A stretch of 64,000 nt of DNA, taken from contig NZ_JAPDPJ010000024.1 in NCBI RefSeq assembly GCF_026013605.1, positions 1-64,000 on the forward strand, given 5' to 3'. The position numbers and the translations under genes are program-made. The DNA comes from Plebeiibacterium sediminum. GTDB taxonomy: Bacteria > Bacteroidota > Bacteroidia > Bacteroidales > Marinilabiliaceae. Numbering within the stretch: position 1 is the stretch's first letter; each line of letters starts with the position of its first letter. Below are positions 7,794-17,951 of this stretch, one piece after another. The notes beneath the pieces were generated by a model. That model worked only from the letters and a program-made list of their open reading frames with translations. It was not told the origin of the DNA and did no database searches.

Positions 7794-10376
7794 TTATTTT
7801 ATCATCACCTCATCCATAAACATCCAGGAATCTGTTCCTTTAAAAAGATAACCCTCAGGTATTTTACCAAATGTTTTGATTTTCAATTTTACAAAACGAG
7901 CCTGCTTATTGCATTTTATCTCCATTGGAACAAGATATGGCTCCCCTCTTTTTGAAACAGATTGGTTTGTATAGGTTTCTATGTCCATATAATTCTTCCC
8001 ATCGTCCGAAAATTGAACTTCTATTTCTTTAGGTAAAAATATACCACTATTGGCATCACTTAAAAAATGAGGCGTGATGCTATTAATCTCGGTTCTTACT
8101 CCCATGTCAATGGTGAAAGTTACATCTGAAGTTGTAAAACCTAACCAGTTTCCATCTTTAAAAACCGTTGATCCCATTATTCCATCTGTTACAGATGAAG
8201 CACCTTGAGATGGATAGGCTGAACTCAATGCTGTTTCAAAAAGTACTTTCTTATTCAGTGCTTTGTTTATTGGGATAAACAAGGAACTCTCAGCAATGGC
8301 CTTCTTTTGTTGATAAACCATAGCCTGTACGGTTAATGATTCATCAACTACAAACGGCTTTTTATAGGTTTTTAATCCGGATTTTCCTTCAAATGCATAT
8401 TTGATGGTAGTTTCCGGAATTGATGTTGCAATACGAACCTTTGCAGTATTATCCTCCGGATTCACCTCATAACTAATATAAGGTTCCTGACTCAGGCTGA
8501 TTTCATCAAACCAGGCTGTTCCTTTATCGCTTAAATCCAATTCAACAATTGTATTTGTTGATGATGAATCGGATTGAACCAAAAACGAATACTCTTGCCA
8601 ATCTGATGTTAATGTAAAATTTTGAGACTTTTTAAGGGCCTTAATTCCGATATTAAATGAAGGCATTTCGTCTTGTTCTTTAGCCTTTGCCCAAATGGAG
8701 AATCGATAAGTTGCCCCCTTGGTAATTGCAACCGGAGTAAAGAAAACCTTTTTGCCTGCTCCTACTTGTGGTGTAACCATTCTTAAACTAAACAAACCTT
8801 CTTTTGAGGTTCTGCTGTCGTTAAAAACAGTTGCTCCGTGATCACCTTTTTTATGGTTTGAAAAAGACATATTATGTCCGGAAGACAATCCTGGAGTTTC
8901 CACATTTTCAAAACCTGCATTATATATTAAATTTCCTTTCTTGTTGTCTAAAACTGAAGGATCTTTTCGTATGAGGTATACTCTTGTTGAAAGGGCATCA
9001 ATCATATCAGCTATTTCTCCTTTGCTTGATATTACCTCACGATATTCGAACCACAAGGCTACTTTTTTTCCTTCTGCTATATCTGTTTTAAAATTGTAGT
9101 TCAAAGGCTTATTGGCAGTATTAACAGCAACAATTAATCTGTCGCCCTTATACGTAAACTGCTTAATCAACACATTTTCATCACTTGAACTCAACATCTT
9201 CACCTCTGAATAATCCAAAATAAAAGGTGTCATCTGCTGAAACTCAGCGGCCATATTTCTACATTCGGACCAGGCTGCCACACTTTGCGGATTTAAATTT
9301 AGTCCCGGATGAATAAAATACTGCACGCCCTGAATTCCTTCAATCAAACCAAGGTAAGTCATGGTTCTGATTTCCTTTGGGGTCGGTTCTCTCGGCCACA
9401 TTTCCTGACCACCAAAAGCCTGTGGAACCATCCAAATCGATTTATCATGACGTAATGTTTGATTCAGATCACGAACATATCCCTGAACTTCAGTAACTGA
9501 TTTTGGTATCGGATAAGGATCTGTCATGGCAATATCCATCCCCTTACGATAATTTACAGCCTTTGATGGCATCATAAAAACCATTGAAATAGGATGATAT
9601 GGATCTAACTCACGTATCATATTGTAAGTCTGTTCCATTAAGGATGCAGGTCGCCCCTGTCCTGCCGGTTCATCATTAATATACCATGATAAAAGTGCAG
9701 GATGATCTTTAAACTCAAGCACCTCTTTTTTCAAAATTTCAAATCGCTCTTCCTGAGACATGGCCACTTTTGCACCGTTATGTCCCCCTCCTATTAAACC
9801 ATTTACACCATATTGCACCTTAACTCCCAATTCAGCACAACGATCCATATAAGCCCTGCGCTCCGGCAATCCTTCAGGCATATTACTCTGGTATGGACCA
9901 ATCAGGTTAAAACCTCCGGCAACTTCTTGTTCTGGTAAGTTTCCTACTGTACCACAATAAAATCCAAATGGAAAAAATGGTAATCCCTCAACAATTAAAC
10001 CACCTGTTTCCTGATTAATTTTTACTTCGTTTGCTTTAGATGCTAACTTTGTAATAACAATAGATGTATCTTTTGTTGAATCTTCTGAAAGAAGTTGAAT
10101 TTGTAGCGTAGTGTTTCCTAAAGGAATTTTCTTTGACGGGAAAGAGACTTTGAATTTATCACCTTGGATACTTTGCTTAACCAATTCTTCAGACAAGTTC
10201 AATATCTTAAGGCTTGTATAAATTGGGTTAGATATAAAATCAAAATTTAGGGTGATATTTTCTTCTGTAGTATAATAATTCAGCTGACTATAAACTTCTA
10301 TTTTTTCGCCTTTTAAAAGGCAATAATTAAAAAGTAAACCAACCAATAAAATAAAAAATACACCTGTCTTCTTCAT
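7794..10376 (-). CDS. Secreted multidomain glycoside hydrolase-like protein
   Basis: About 860 residues with an N-terminal signal. After a beta-sandwich-like region comes a TIM-barrel-like domain (about 120-430) with FFPFGFYCG, LSWYINDEP and a long stretch rich in W/Y/P. The glutamate in INDEP is placed like the acid/base of clan GH-A glycosidases, so a glycosidase is likely but the family is not certain. Then follow a CBM-like jelly roll (about 480-640), a chitobiase-C-terminal-like unit (ETTIKYAFEG) and a terminal F5/8 type C domain (SSVTDGIMGS, NWLGFTTSDVTFTIDMG, FVKLKIKTFG). The frame opens with TTG at 10385, but the ATG at 10376 with AGGG upstream is the better start. The substrate is probably a polysaccharide or glycan. 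Confidence 0.75.
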   Translation of the reverse strand: MKKTGVFFILLVGLLFNYCLLKGEKIEVYSQLNYYTTEENITLNFDFISNPIYTSLKILNLSEELVKQSIQGDKFKVSFPSKKIPLGNTTLQIQLLSEDSTKDTSIVITKLASKANEVKINQETGGLIVEGLPFFPFGFYCGTVGNLPEQEVAGGFNLIGPYQSNMPEGLPERRAYMDRCAELGVKVQYGVNGLIGGGHNGAKVAMSQEERFEILKKEVLEFKDHPALLSWYINDEPAGQGRPASLMEQTYNMIRELDPYHPISMVFMMPSKAVNYRKGMDIAMTDPYPIPKSVTEVQGYVRDLNQTLRHDKSIWMVPQAFGGQEMWPREPTPKEIRTMTYLGLIEGIQGVQYFIHPGLNLNPQSVAAWSECRNMAAEFQQMTPFILDYSEVKMLSSSDENVLIKQFTYKGDRLIVAVNTANKPLNYNFKTDIAEGKKVALWFEYREVISSKGEIADMIDALSTRVYLIRKDPSVLDNKKGNLIYNAGFENVETPGLSSGHNMSFSNHKKGDHGATVFNDSRTSKEGLFSLRMVTPQVGAGKKVFFTPVAITKGATYRFSIWAKAKEQDEMPSFNIGIKALKKSQNFTLTSDWQEYSFLVQSDSSSTNTIVELDLSDKGTAWFDEISLSQEPYISYEVNPEDNTAKVRIATSIPETTIKYAFEGKSGLKTYKKPFVVDESLTVQAMVYQQKKAIAESSLFIPINKALNKKVLFETALSSAYPSQGASSVTDGIMGSTVFKDGNWLGFTTSDVTFTIDMGVRTEINSITPHFLSDANSGIFLPKEIEVQFSDDGKNYMDIETYTNQSVSKRGEPYLVPMEIKCNKQARFVKLKIKTFGKIPEGYLFKGTDSWMFMDEVMIK

Positions 10377-10500
10377 ATAAATCAAACCCTTAATTACAAA
10401 GCTTTTGTTAGCTTTTTAATACATGGCTAAAATGAAGAAATTTAAATGGTCTGGAAAATCTAATCGTTCTGCAAAAACGTGAATATATTACGTTTAACAG

Positions 10501-10529
10501 ACCTGACAGGTTTTGGAAACCTGTCAGGT
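10501..10529. repeat. Perfect 13-bp hairpin
   Basis: Arms ACCTGACAGGTTT and AAACCTGTCAGGT flank a TGG loop. There is no T run on the minus strand, so it is a poor terminator for the gene ending at 10548. It looks like a dispersed palindrome of the REP type. I see no second copy in this window. Confidence 0.6.
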
Positions 10530-10547
10530 TTATAAATTTCTTAATTA

Positions 10548-11996
10548 TTAATCGTTTACTGATTTATTTCTATTTCCGTGCTTACCTAAAAGAAAGTTAA
10601 CTCCGAGCATCATAGAAAAAGACTCTGCTTTAGTTGGAGCAGTAAACTCATCACCATCAGATTGAATTTTATCGTAACTGAAAGGAATATGATTCGCCAT
10701 CAGGTATACCTGAAAAGGACCTCCTCGTAAAGCCAATCCTAAACCTAAGTCAGAAGATCCTTTAATTTCATAATTATATGCAAAGTTGGCACTTATCGCT
10801 TTATACAAATTAAAGTTTGAGGTTACTATAAACTCCTGTCTGAAGTTGTATTGTGCAAATGTACTTTTTGAAAGAAAACCCAAATCAATTACATGATTTA
10901 CATGGTAAGCAGCACCAAGCATTAACTCAGGAGATAAGCCAGTTTTAAAGCTTTTCTCTTCAGTATTTACATCCATTACATCTTTAATCTCATCCACAAT
11001 ATCTTCATAAGCTTCATCCATATCTTCAACTTCTGTAACGCTTACATCCGGACCTTCAAAATCATAGGTTCCATTTGCTGAAACTGAATTCAGGTTCTTT
11101 TTCCAGTTAATGTATCCCAAATTATTTAAAGCTGCCGAAAATGTAAAAGAAGAATTAAAATCATACACAGCTCCAAGATCAAAAGCAACACCGAAATTAG
11201 AAAAATCAGGTGTTATCTGAGAAGAAATATCAGACCCTTCCAGATCATCCTGCATTTCAACTTCATCAGGATATCCATCCTCATCGGGTGTAACTGTTAA
11301 AAATGGTACCGAAGAATAGATTTCTCCATCTACTTTTAGGTTGTATGAGGTTCCTTGATTTTTAATCGACAAGCTGTTATATTTCATCTTAGTTGCTGCA
11401 ATTCCAAACAAAGGTTTAAAATGTACACCTACTGTAAGCTTTTCATCTATTTGTCGTGCATATCCTATTGAAATCTCATGATAAGCCATCATTTTAGCAT
11501 CTAAGGATTTTAAATCAAGAACATCTCCATTTTCAAACCCTTTTTCTGCAATCTTAAACATATCCTTAGGAAGTGAAATCTTAGCATTGATCTTTTCCTG
11601 CAGTGAAAAAGTAAAATATCCTTTTTTTGTTCTGAATCCGAAGTAAATTGGCGCGTAAGAAAGACCTGCATTGATTGATGCCGACTTACCAAATGTTTTA
11701 TAAAACTTAGAGTAATCAAAAGCTGCATCTAAAGGTTGAACCCACGTTCCATTATGTTTTTGTAAAAGATCTTTGGCTGCAATATCCGATTTAAAATCAA
11801 GAGCAATACTGCTTAATCCCGGCAAGCTAAAAAAAGCATTTGCCCTGGGTAACATAGCAGGATTGGTATAATTTGTCTGTGGAACATTTTCGAAATAATA
11901 CAACAAGTTTGAGTTCTGAGAAAAGACAGTAGAATATGTTGTCAAAAGCAAAACAACAACATATAGTACTTTTATATTTTTAAATTTATTTATCAT
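10548..11996 (-). CDS. DUF5723 family outer-membrane-type protein
   Basis: A signal peptide (residues 1-26, VVLLLTTYSTVFSQ) is followed by the pattern characteristic of the DUF5723 family: LLYYFENVPQTNYTNPAMLPRA near the N-terminus, then alternating beta strands such as FYFGFRTKKGYFTFSL-like segments, and a terminal strand SMMLGVNFLLG. The alternating pattern over 482 residues suggests an outer-membrane beta-barrel, distantly like PorV/FadL types. It is the second gene of a pair, 19 bases after the 545-aa exported protein. The function is unknown; an envelope role with its partner is an inference from the spacing. Confidence 0.75.
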   Translation of the reverse strand: MINKFKNIKVLYVVVLLLTTYSTVFSQNSNLLYYFENVPQTNYTNPAMLPRANAFFSLPGLSSIALDFKSDIAAKDLLQKHNGTWVQPLDAAFDYSKFYKTFGKSASINAGLSYAPIYFGFRTKKGYFTFSLQEKINAKISLPKDMFKIAEKGFENGDVLDLKSLDAKMMAYHEISIGYARQIDEKLTVGVHFKPLFGIAATKMKYNSLSIKNQGTSYNLKVDGEIYSSVPFLTVTPDEDGYPDEVEMQDDLEGSDISSQITPDFSNFGVAFDLGAVYDFNSSFTFSAALNNLGYINWKKNLNSVSANGTYDFEGPDVSVTEVEDMDEAYEDIVDEIKDVMDVNTEEKSFKTGLSPELMLGAAYHVNHVIDLGFLSKSTFAQYNFRQEFIVTSNFNLYKAISANFAYNYEIKGSSDLGLGLALRGGPFQVYLMANHIPFSYDKIQSDGDEFTAPTKAESFSMMLGVNFLLGKHGNRNKSVND

Positions 11997-12015
11997 GATA
12001 TCTATTGTTTGAATA

Positions 12016-13653
12016 TTATTCTCCTAGTTTACCTACAGCACTAAACGACATAGTTACATTGATGAAATTATCTTCGCCAAGTTTTACATAATCCTCATCT
12101 TCGGTAGCTGCCATAATTCTTACGATAGCATACTTCACATCTCTTTCTCTCCAGGTTTCTAGTTTTTGATTATCTATTTCTGCTTCAAAGGAAGAAACTG
12201 TACTTTCCGATAATCGGTCCAGATTATCTAATTTTGCAGATTCAATAAATGGTAATTCATTATCAGAAGAAAAAAGCTGATCAACTATAGTATAATCTTT
12301 ATCTGCTAAATAAATCTGAAATCTGATATCAAAAGGCAGTCCGTTTTCTACATTAAAATTCGCAGTTAAAGCTTCCAGTTTATCAGATAAAGGCTCGTCC
12401 TCATCATCATCAATATCTGAGTTATAATCAAAATCAATAGTATCGGATCTGCTGTAATTACTAGATTTAAACCATAATGGAACATTCATTCTTATGGTCG
12501 TTTTTACATTACTGGTATCTGTTAAGAAATAATTCAAATCAGCATCATCAGGGTTGGCTATAATCTGAATGTGAGAACCAACTTTACTTGGTGCAAATTC
12601 ATTAATATTTAATAAATCCTCCAAATTAGAGTTGTCTGTATTTATCTCAAGCTTTTCTGTTGGTATTACAGATGAACCATCTATATAATTATCCAGATCA
12701 ATAATATTATTTCCATCTTCAATAATGATATCAACATCTTCATTTGTATCAGTATTAGAAAATACAATATTGCCTGAATTAATTTTCATCGGTATGCCAA
12801 ATGTATTTTCAGCAATTACTTCTAACCTTAAGTCATTAAGAACAACATTGGTTGAAAGAAAATTATTATCGAAAGCATCAAAATCCAAAGTCTTTTCATC
12901 ATCCGAAATAATTCTTGACCCAAAATAACCGATTGCTTTTTTTAATCCCATATCTATCATTTCATAAGAAATAGATAAAGTAGCAGTTGAATATGAACTG
13001 GCATCTTCTGCAAAAATTACATCTGTAATAAGGTTGATACTATTTGCATCTCCTGGATATTGAGTAAAATCCATATAAGTATCCGTCAAATCGATGGAAT
13101 AACTATTATTAAGACTAGCTCCTACAATGGTATCAGTAAATACCTCATCATTAATATACAATTGAGGAATAGTAATAATCACAGAATCAACGGCTGGTGA
13201 AGAAGTTTCAAAAGTAAAATTAAATGCTCCGGCTTTCCACATAACGGTATCTATCCTTACATTTTCTTCATCTGTTAAAACAATACTTTCTTCATTTGTT
13301 AATCTAACAGATGTTCCTGGCAAACCTGCCCCCAAATATGACGACATATCGTAATAGAAAGCATTTGAGATTTCATTCAGAGCAAGCATCTTATTCCATT
13401 CCTGAACAAATTCTTCATCATAATAAAACCAAAACAAACCAGATTCATCTACTTCAATAATTGAATCAACATCCAATTCATCAAATATTTCCATGGCTGT
13501 ACCATGAATTCGCATTCCCGGAACATCTATGGCATAAGGTCTATTTGCCTCATCAGGAACATCATCCAGATTGATGGTATCTGATACGCATCGTTGAAAC
13601 ATGATTACACTTAAAAAGGTAACCAGTATAAAACCAATTCTAAATAACTTCAT
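12016..13653 (-). CDS. Exported hypothetical protein, 545 aa
   Basis: The N-terminus MKLFRIGFILVTFLSVIMFQRC is a signal sequence. Cys22 could be lipidated, although Arg at -1 is unusual for a lipobox. The rest is very acidic, with many Asp-rich stretches (DIDDDEDEP) and beta-strand-like repeats, and no enzyme motif. It reads like a secreted beta-sandwich or surface protein. The stop is 19 bases upstream of the DUF5723 gene, so the pair is almost certainly one operon. I cannot name a family. Confidence 0.65.
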   Translation of the reverse strand: MKLFRIGFILVTFLSVIMFQRCVSDTINLDDVPDEANRPYAIDVPGMRIHGTAMEIFDELDVDSIIEVDESGLFWFYYDEEFVQEWNKMLALNEISNAFYYDMSSYLGAGLPGTSVRLTNEESIVLTDEENVRIDTVMWKAGAFNFTFETSSPAVDSVIITIPQLYINDEVFTDTIVGASLNNSYSIDLTDTYMDFTQYPGDANSINLITDVIFAEDASSYSTATLSISYEMIDMGLKKAIGYFGSRIISDDEKTLDFDAFDNNFLSTNVVLNDLRLEVIAENTFGIPMKINSGNIVFSNTDTNEDVDIIIEDGNNIIDLDNYIDGSSVIPTEKLEINTDNSNLEDLLNINEFAPSKVGSHIQIIANPDDADLNYFLTDTSNVKTTIRMNVPLWFKSSNYSRSDTIDFDYNSDIDDDEDEPLSDKLEALTANFNVENGLPFDIRFQIYLADKDYTIVDQLFSSDNELPFIESAKLDNLDRLSESTVSSFEAEIDNQKLETWRERDVKYAIVRIMAATEDEDYVKLGEDNFINVTMSFSAVGKLGE

Positions 13654-14129
13654 ATTCTATACTTTTTTATTGTTTTCTAATCCATATGTTTGAACCATGT
13701 TTATTAAAAACAACAGTTCACAACTTAACACTCTAATATTTAATCATTGATGATTGGTAAATCAATTCCATACCTATCCTATACAACACGATAATTTTCT
13801 AAACCGTTTGTAACCTAATTTTATGATCCTGTTAATATTTTGGCTTTTTAAACTTTTATTCATCTCACCAGATCCAACCTGATCACTATTACCAATACAT
13901 CTTACTTTAATTTCCCCTTTAAATACCTTGTGCACCTTGAAATTTGGCGCCGAAGATATAATATTATTAGTCTTTGCAATTGTAATTTTAAGACGTTTGG
14001 ACGAATTGCTAATTATTTTACATAAGACGTTTAATTCTAATCTCTAACTAAAAAATTAAAAGAAAGGTTTCAGAAAATTATTTCTTATAATCAAAATTGG
14101 AGGATATTCTATTTTTTGACCAATTGTTA
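13654..14129. other. 476-base AT-rich gap
   Basis: No ORF with protein-like composition is visible on either strand. The segment should contain the minus-strand promoter of the 545-aa/DUF5723 operon (within about 150 bases of 13653) and the end of the AraC-type gene transcript. I could not single out a convincing promoter box or terminator. Confidence 0.4.
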
Positions 14130-15263
14130 TTATTGGACACTTGTTATATACTGGCTATAACTCTCACCAACAATCTCTTTAAAGTTACGTTCAAAGGTTC
14201 GGATGGAGCCGAAACCCGATTTATATGCAACATCTTCTTTAAGACTGTTGTTTTTATTTTCTCTCATATATTGTTTGGCAAACTCAATACGATAATCATT
14301 CACAAACTTGTTAAAATTTTTACCTGAATTTAAATTAATAGCATTTGATAAGTGCGTTCTGTTTGTTCCCAGATCTCCTATCAAATCATCAATTTTTAGT
14401 TCAGGATTCAAGTACGGCTTTTCCTTATCAAAATATGAAATCAACCTGTGATAAAGTTCTTTATTTGGAACCAGCTGATTAGTATCATTTGTTTCGAGCA
14501 CCACTGGTAAATTTGCTGGTAACATTTTCTGTCTTAAACCTACAATTCCAAATAGCCAAATGGTAATTGAAATAATAGCCAGAGGAATAATTAAAACAAT
14601 ATAGTTGCCAAAAACTTTTACCGGGTTAATAGAATAAAATGCAATACTTGCAATGGAACCTATAAACAAAGAAAAGTTAAGGATTTTGATGCTATTTAAA
14701 CTTATTCCTTCGGTATTGGAAAAGTAATTATGTATTGTGGAATTATATTTTTTAAGAATAAGTGTAATTTTTATTCCATAATAAAAGATCTGAAAAAACA
14801 GAACCAAAATATTAAATACCCTACAGAAAAAAATAAATACTATTGCCGGATTATTCCATGCTGGATTAAATCGATAATCCTTCACAAACATCTCTCGATC
14901 TTGGCTATTGAGCATAAAAAAATAAGCTACAGTTTGCAGCAATATAAAAACTACAGGTATTAGATGCACAGCCATTTTTTTAACGGCATACTTCTGCTCT
15001 ATTAATTGCCGGATATAAATATAAATACTTGGATATACAAGTAGCAATGATAGTACATTAAAGGTTAATATTTTTGAGTAAAATTCATATTGTCCGGTTA
15101 AAAAAAAGTACAAACCAAAAAATAAAACAGAGATATTAAACAGTACTAACGACAGCGTTTTCTTTGCGTAATTTTTCCTTTCTGAATTAAAAAATATAGC
15201 TAATGAAATTACTAACGGAATATAAACCGGACTAAACAGTAAAAATAGCACCCAAGTTTCCAT
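14130..15263 (-). CDS. AraC-type regulator with N-terminal membrane domain
   Basis: The first 240 residues contain about seven hydrophobic helices (for example VLFLLFSPVYIPLVISLAIF and YIVLIIPLAIISITIWLFGI). The C-terminal 110 residues are an AraC/XylS DNA-binding domain: PELKIDDLIGDLGTNRTHLSNAIN is the first helix-turn-helix and LKEDVAYKSGFGSIRTFERNFK the second, the usual signature. Such membrane-embedded AraC proteins are common in Bacteroidota and are thought to sense envelope or small-molecule signals. The gene diverges from a second AraC-type gene starting at 15543; the 279-base region between them probably carries both promoters. Confidence 0.88.
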   Translation of the reverse strand: METWVLFLLFSPVYIPLVISLAIFFNSERKNYAKKTLSLVLFNISVLFFGLYFFLTGQYEFYSKILTFNVLSLLLVYPSIYIYIRQLIEQKYAVKKMAVHLIPVVFILLQTVAYFFMLNSQDREMFVKDYRFNPAWNNPAIVFIFFCRVFNILVLFFQIFYYGIKITLILKKYNSTIHNYFSNTEGISLNSIKILNFSLFIGSIASIAFYSINPVKVFGNYIVLIIPLAIISITIWLFGIVGLRQKMLPANLPVVLETNDTNQLVPNKELYHRLISYFDKEKPYLNPELKIDDLIGDLGTNRTHLSNAINLNSGKNFNKFVNDYRIEFAKQYMRENKNNSLKEDVAYKSGFGSIRTFERNFKEIVGESYSQYITSVQ

Positions 15264-15542
15264 ATCTAATTATTTATTGAGCTCGCTAAAATAAAAACTT
15301 TTAATTGAAAGCCTGACTCTGGTTTAATGATCAAAACAGATCACCAGTTTCTAAAAAAATATTAAAGTCCACATTTACTATTGTTTAGCTAAATATGATT
15401 TAATTAATTTACCATCTGTCGCATACTATTTACGATTTGTCCATTCATGACTGTATAGTTTTTTAATATTTGAAACTGATAATACATTACAAAAAAAGAG
15501 TCTGATTTTAACATGCTAATTAATCAGTATATATAATATTAT

Positions 15543-16298
15543 ATGAAACTGGAATACCTAGAACATAAACCTGGTGGTGTTTTAAACCAATATGTTGAGT
15601 GCTTTTGGGAGTACAAAAATACAGGATGTGAAAAAAAGCATACGATCATACCCGACGGACATTTTGAGGTTATTGCTGAGTACGAATCAGAAACGCATTC
15701 AAAGCTATACCTCACGGGAATTTGGACAGAGCCTAAAAATGTAATTGTACCTGAAAATGGAAAAGTATTTGGTATCCGTTTTAAACTATTAGCAGCCGAG
15801 TTTCTATTCCCATATCAGATCCGAAAATTATTAAATAAATCACTGCACATACAACAACCACGTTGCAATAGGGAAACTTACACTAAAAATAATTTTGAGT
15901 TTTTCATATCCAATGCAACTGCCTGTCTTAAAGAGGATATACATAAAATCCACTCGAATAATATCGACATAAGGAAATTAAGATTGTTTGAACTCATTTA
16001 CAACAAAAAGAATTATTCTGTTGAAGAGCTTTCGCAAAAAGTAGGTTGGAGCAGCCGACAGATAAATAGATACTTCAACAATCAATTTGGTTTAAGCTTA
16101 AAAGAATACTTAAAAATACTTCGCTGCAAAAATTCTTATCAAGAAATATCCAATGGGATATTATCTCCACAAAAAGATTTTTACGATCAGTCGCATTTTA
16201 TTAAAGAAATAAAAAAATACACCGGAACCACTCCAAAAAGCCTATACCAAAACAAAAACGACCGATTTTTACAATTATCTACCGCAAATTACGCATAG
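15543..16298 (+). CDS. AraC family transcriptional regulator (DUF6597-like N-terminus)
   Basis: A soluble 251-residue regulator. The N-terminus (LEHKPGGVLNQYVECFWEYKN, then IPDGHFEVIAEY) is the ligand-binding-like domain often found in front of AraC helices in Bacteroidota. The C-terminal part has SVEELSQKVGWSSRQINRYFN and a second helix pair ending in FIKEIKKYTGTTPKSL, which replaces the usual FSRxFKxxxGxSPxxY. It is transcribed divergently from the membrane AraC gene and is followed by the T9SS cargo gene 155 bases later. A shared regulatory circuit is possible but unproven. Confidence 0.85.
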   Translation: MKLEYLEHKPGGVLNQYVECFWEYKNTGCEKKHTIIPDGHFEVIAEYESETHSKLYLTGIWTEPKNVIVPENGKVFGIRFKLLAAEFLFPYQIRKLLNKSLHIQQPRCNRETYTKNNFEFFISNATACLKEDIHKIHSNNIDIRKLRLFELIYNKKNYSVEELSQKVGWSSRQINRYFNNQFGLSLKEYLKILRCKNSYQEISNGILSPQKDFYDQSHFIKEIKKYTGTTPKSLYQNKNDRFLQLSTANYA

Positions 16299-16453
16299 TT
16301 TTGCCTCAAAAGCGGATTTTTACCGAATATAATTGAAATACGATTTTTTCTATCGCACCAAAAATGAGTTAAATCACACAGCATTTTAGATAGAAAGTGG
16401 GGAAAAGTTGAAATTCATAGTAAATACAAATTATAAACTATAAATAATAAATT

Positions 16454-17800
16454 ATGAAACAAACTTTTACTCTTTTGGGATTTTTATTGTTGTCTATTAC
16501 CTTTTGTGCTGGACAATCGAATCTGAAGCGAAGTAATAAAAAGAAAAGTTTCCACGAACTGTTGCAATCTGCACAAAGTCAATTTAAAGCATTAAACACA
16601 ATTGCAATTAGTAAAACCTCTTCAAATTTAAAAACAGCATCATCCTATTCGTATAGCCTGGATGGTTATACATACTCATTTTGGTATAATGATTCATGGG
16701 TTGTTGGTGAAACTTATGAATTTACATACAACAGTGATGATTTATTAAGCACAGTAATTCTTTATGAAGAAAATTCTGATGATAAGTATTTATCAACTTA
16801 CACTTATGATGATAATGGAAATATCTCTGCATTATTAAGGTTTTCATGGAATGAAACAGAGAATGACTGGTATTCTGATGCCTGGTACAGAGAATTATAC
16901 ACCTACGATACTGATGGAAATTTAACTCAATCCATATCATCTGAAAGAGTGAATGGAAATTGGTCCGATCTTTATAAAGTTGAAACTACTTATAACGATT
17001 ATGGTTATGATACAAGAAAAGAGTATGAATATAACTCAAATACATCTGGCTGGGATAATTTAATAATTGCAGAAAGAACATATGATGCTCAAGGATTTGT
17101 TACTTTGTTAACAATTAGCGAACGAGATGATGTTAACTCAGAATGGGGCACTATGTATGGAGTTATTAACTCAACAGACAGTGAAAACCATATTCTTTCA
17201 TACTCTGCATACGATGGAGATCCAGACGATAGCAATTCAAGCATAGGAGAAAAGGGAATTTTTACATTTGTCAATGGAAATATTTCTAACGTTGAATATC
17301 AAATTGAGGATGAATCAGGTAATTGGTATACCTATGATAAAGTTGAATACACTTATGATACAAACTATACTATATCTGATATTTTAATGCCATTTATCTC
17401 GAATACTTGCTTTATGCAAGAAGGAGAAATTAATTCAGAATTCAATAATAAAATTCTTACTTATACTCAGTACGATATAGATAATTCAAGTCAGTTATTT
17501 GCTAATGAAAAATTAACTTACAACTACACTGACCTATCAAATCCATTAGGTATTGACGATGCAGAAACTATTGAGGTTAAACTATATCCTAACCCTGCAT
17601 ACAATGTAGTTTCATTTAGTTTTAGTGCTGCTAATAATAAAGCAAGTATTCAAATATTTGATATGCTTGGAAAAGTGGTATTAGAAAAGGAAATCAGCAA
17701 CGAACAACCAATTAATATTGAGAGTTTAAATAGTGGTATTTATTTATACAATATAGTTGTAGATGGCCAGACTCAATCTGGTAAACTATATAAAAAATAA
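16454..17800 (+). CDS. Secreted T9SS cargo protein with YD-like repeats
   Basis: A signal peptide (MKQTFTLLGFLLLSITFCAGQ) and a C-terminal type IX secretion sorting domain (about 372-448: KLYPNPAYNVVSFSF, QIFDMLGKVV, LNSGIYLYNIVVDG, ending GKLYKK) show it is exported across the outer membrane and probably attached to the surface. The middle consists of repeated segments such as YTYDDNGN, YTYDTDGN, TTYNDYGYD and RTYDAQGF, resembling single RHS/YD units spaced about 40 residues apart with aromatic-rich strands between them. There is no catalytic motif. A ligand-binding or adhesive role is an inference. Confidence 0.85.
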   Translation: MKQTFTLLGFLLLSITFCAGQSNLKRSNKKKSFHELLQSAQSQFKALNTIAISKTSSNLKTASSYSYSLDGYTYSFWYNDSWVVGETYEFTYNSDDLLSTVILYEENSDDKYLSTYTYDDNGNISALLRFSWNETENDWYSDAWYRELYTYDTDGNLTQSISSERVNGNWSDLYKVETTYNDYGYDTRKEYEYNSNTSGWDNLIIAERTYDAQGFVTLLTISERDDVNSEWGTMYGVINSTDSENHILSYSAYDGDPDDSNSSIGEKGIFTFVNGNISNVEYQIEDESGNWYTYDKVEYTYDTNYTISDILMPFISNTCFMQEGEINSEFNNKILTYTQYDIDNSSQLFANEKLTYNYTDLSNPLGIDDAETIEVKLYPNPAYNVVSFSFSAANNKASIQIFDMLGKVVLEKEISNEQPINIESLNSGIYLYNIVVDGQTQSGKLYKK

Positions 17801-17801
17801 A

Positions 17802-17900
17802 TAGCCTGTTTTACTTAGGCTAAATAGTATTTGTTACAAAATAAGCCTGCCCGTTTTGGAAATATTTATAGTGTTTGAGGATATATAAATAAACGGGCAG
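17802..17900 (+). terminator. Two inverted repeats after the T9SS gene
   Basis: A 6-bp hairpin TAGCCT / AGGCTA (17802-17807 and 17817-17822) starts two bases after the stop, but lacks a strong T run. A second, 10-bp inverted repeat CTGCCCGTTT / AAACGGGCAG (17847-17856 and 17891-17900) encloses a 34-base AT-rich loop. Together they probably end converging transcripts from the T9SS gene and the DUF2023 gene. Confidence 0.45.
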
Positions 17901-17951
17901 ACTATTGACAAGCAATACAGAACGCCTTCTGTATAATATTTAATAACCTAT

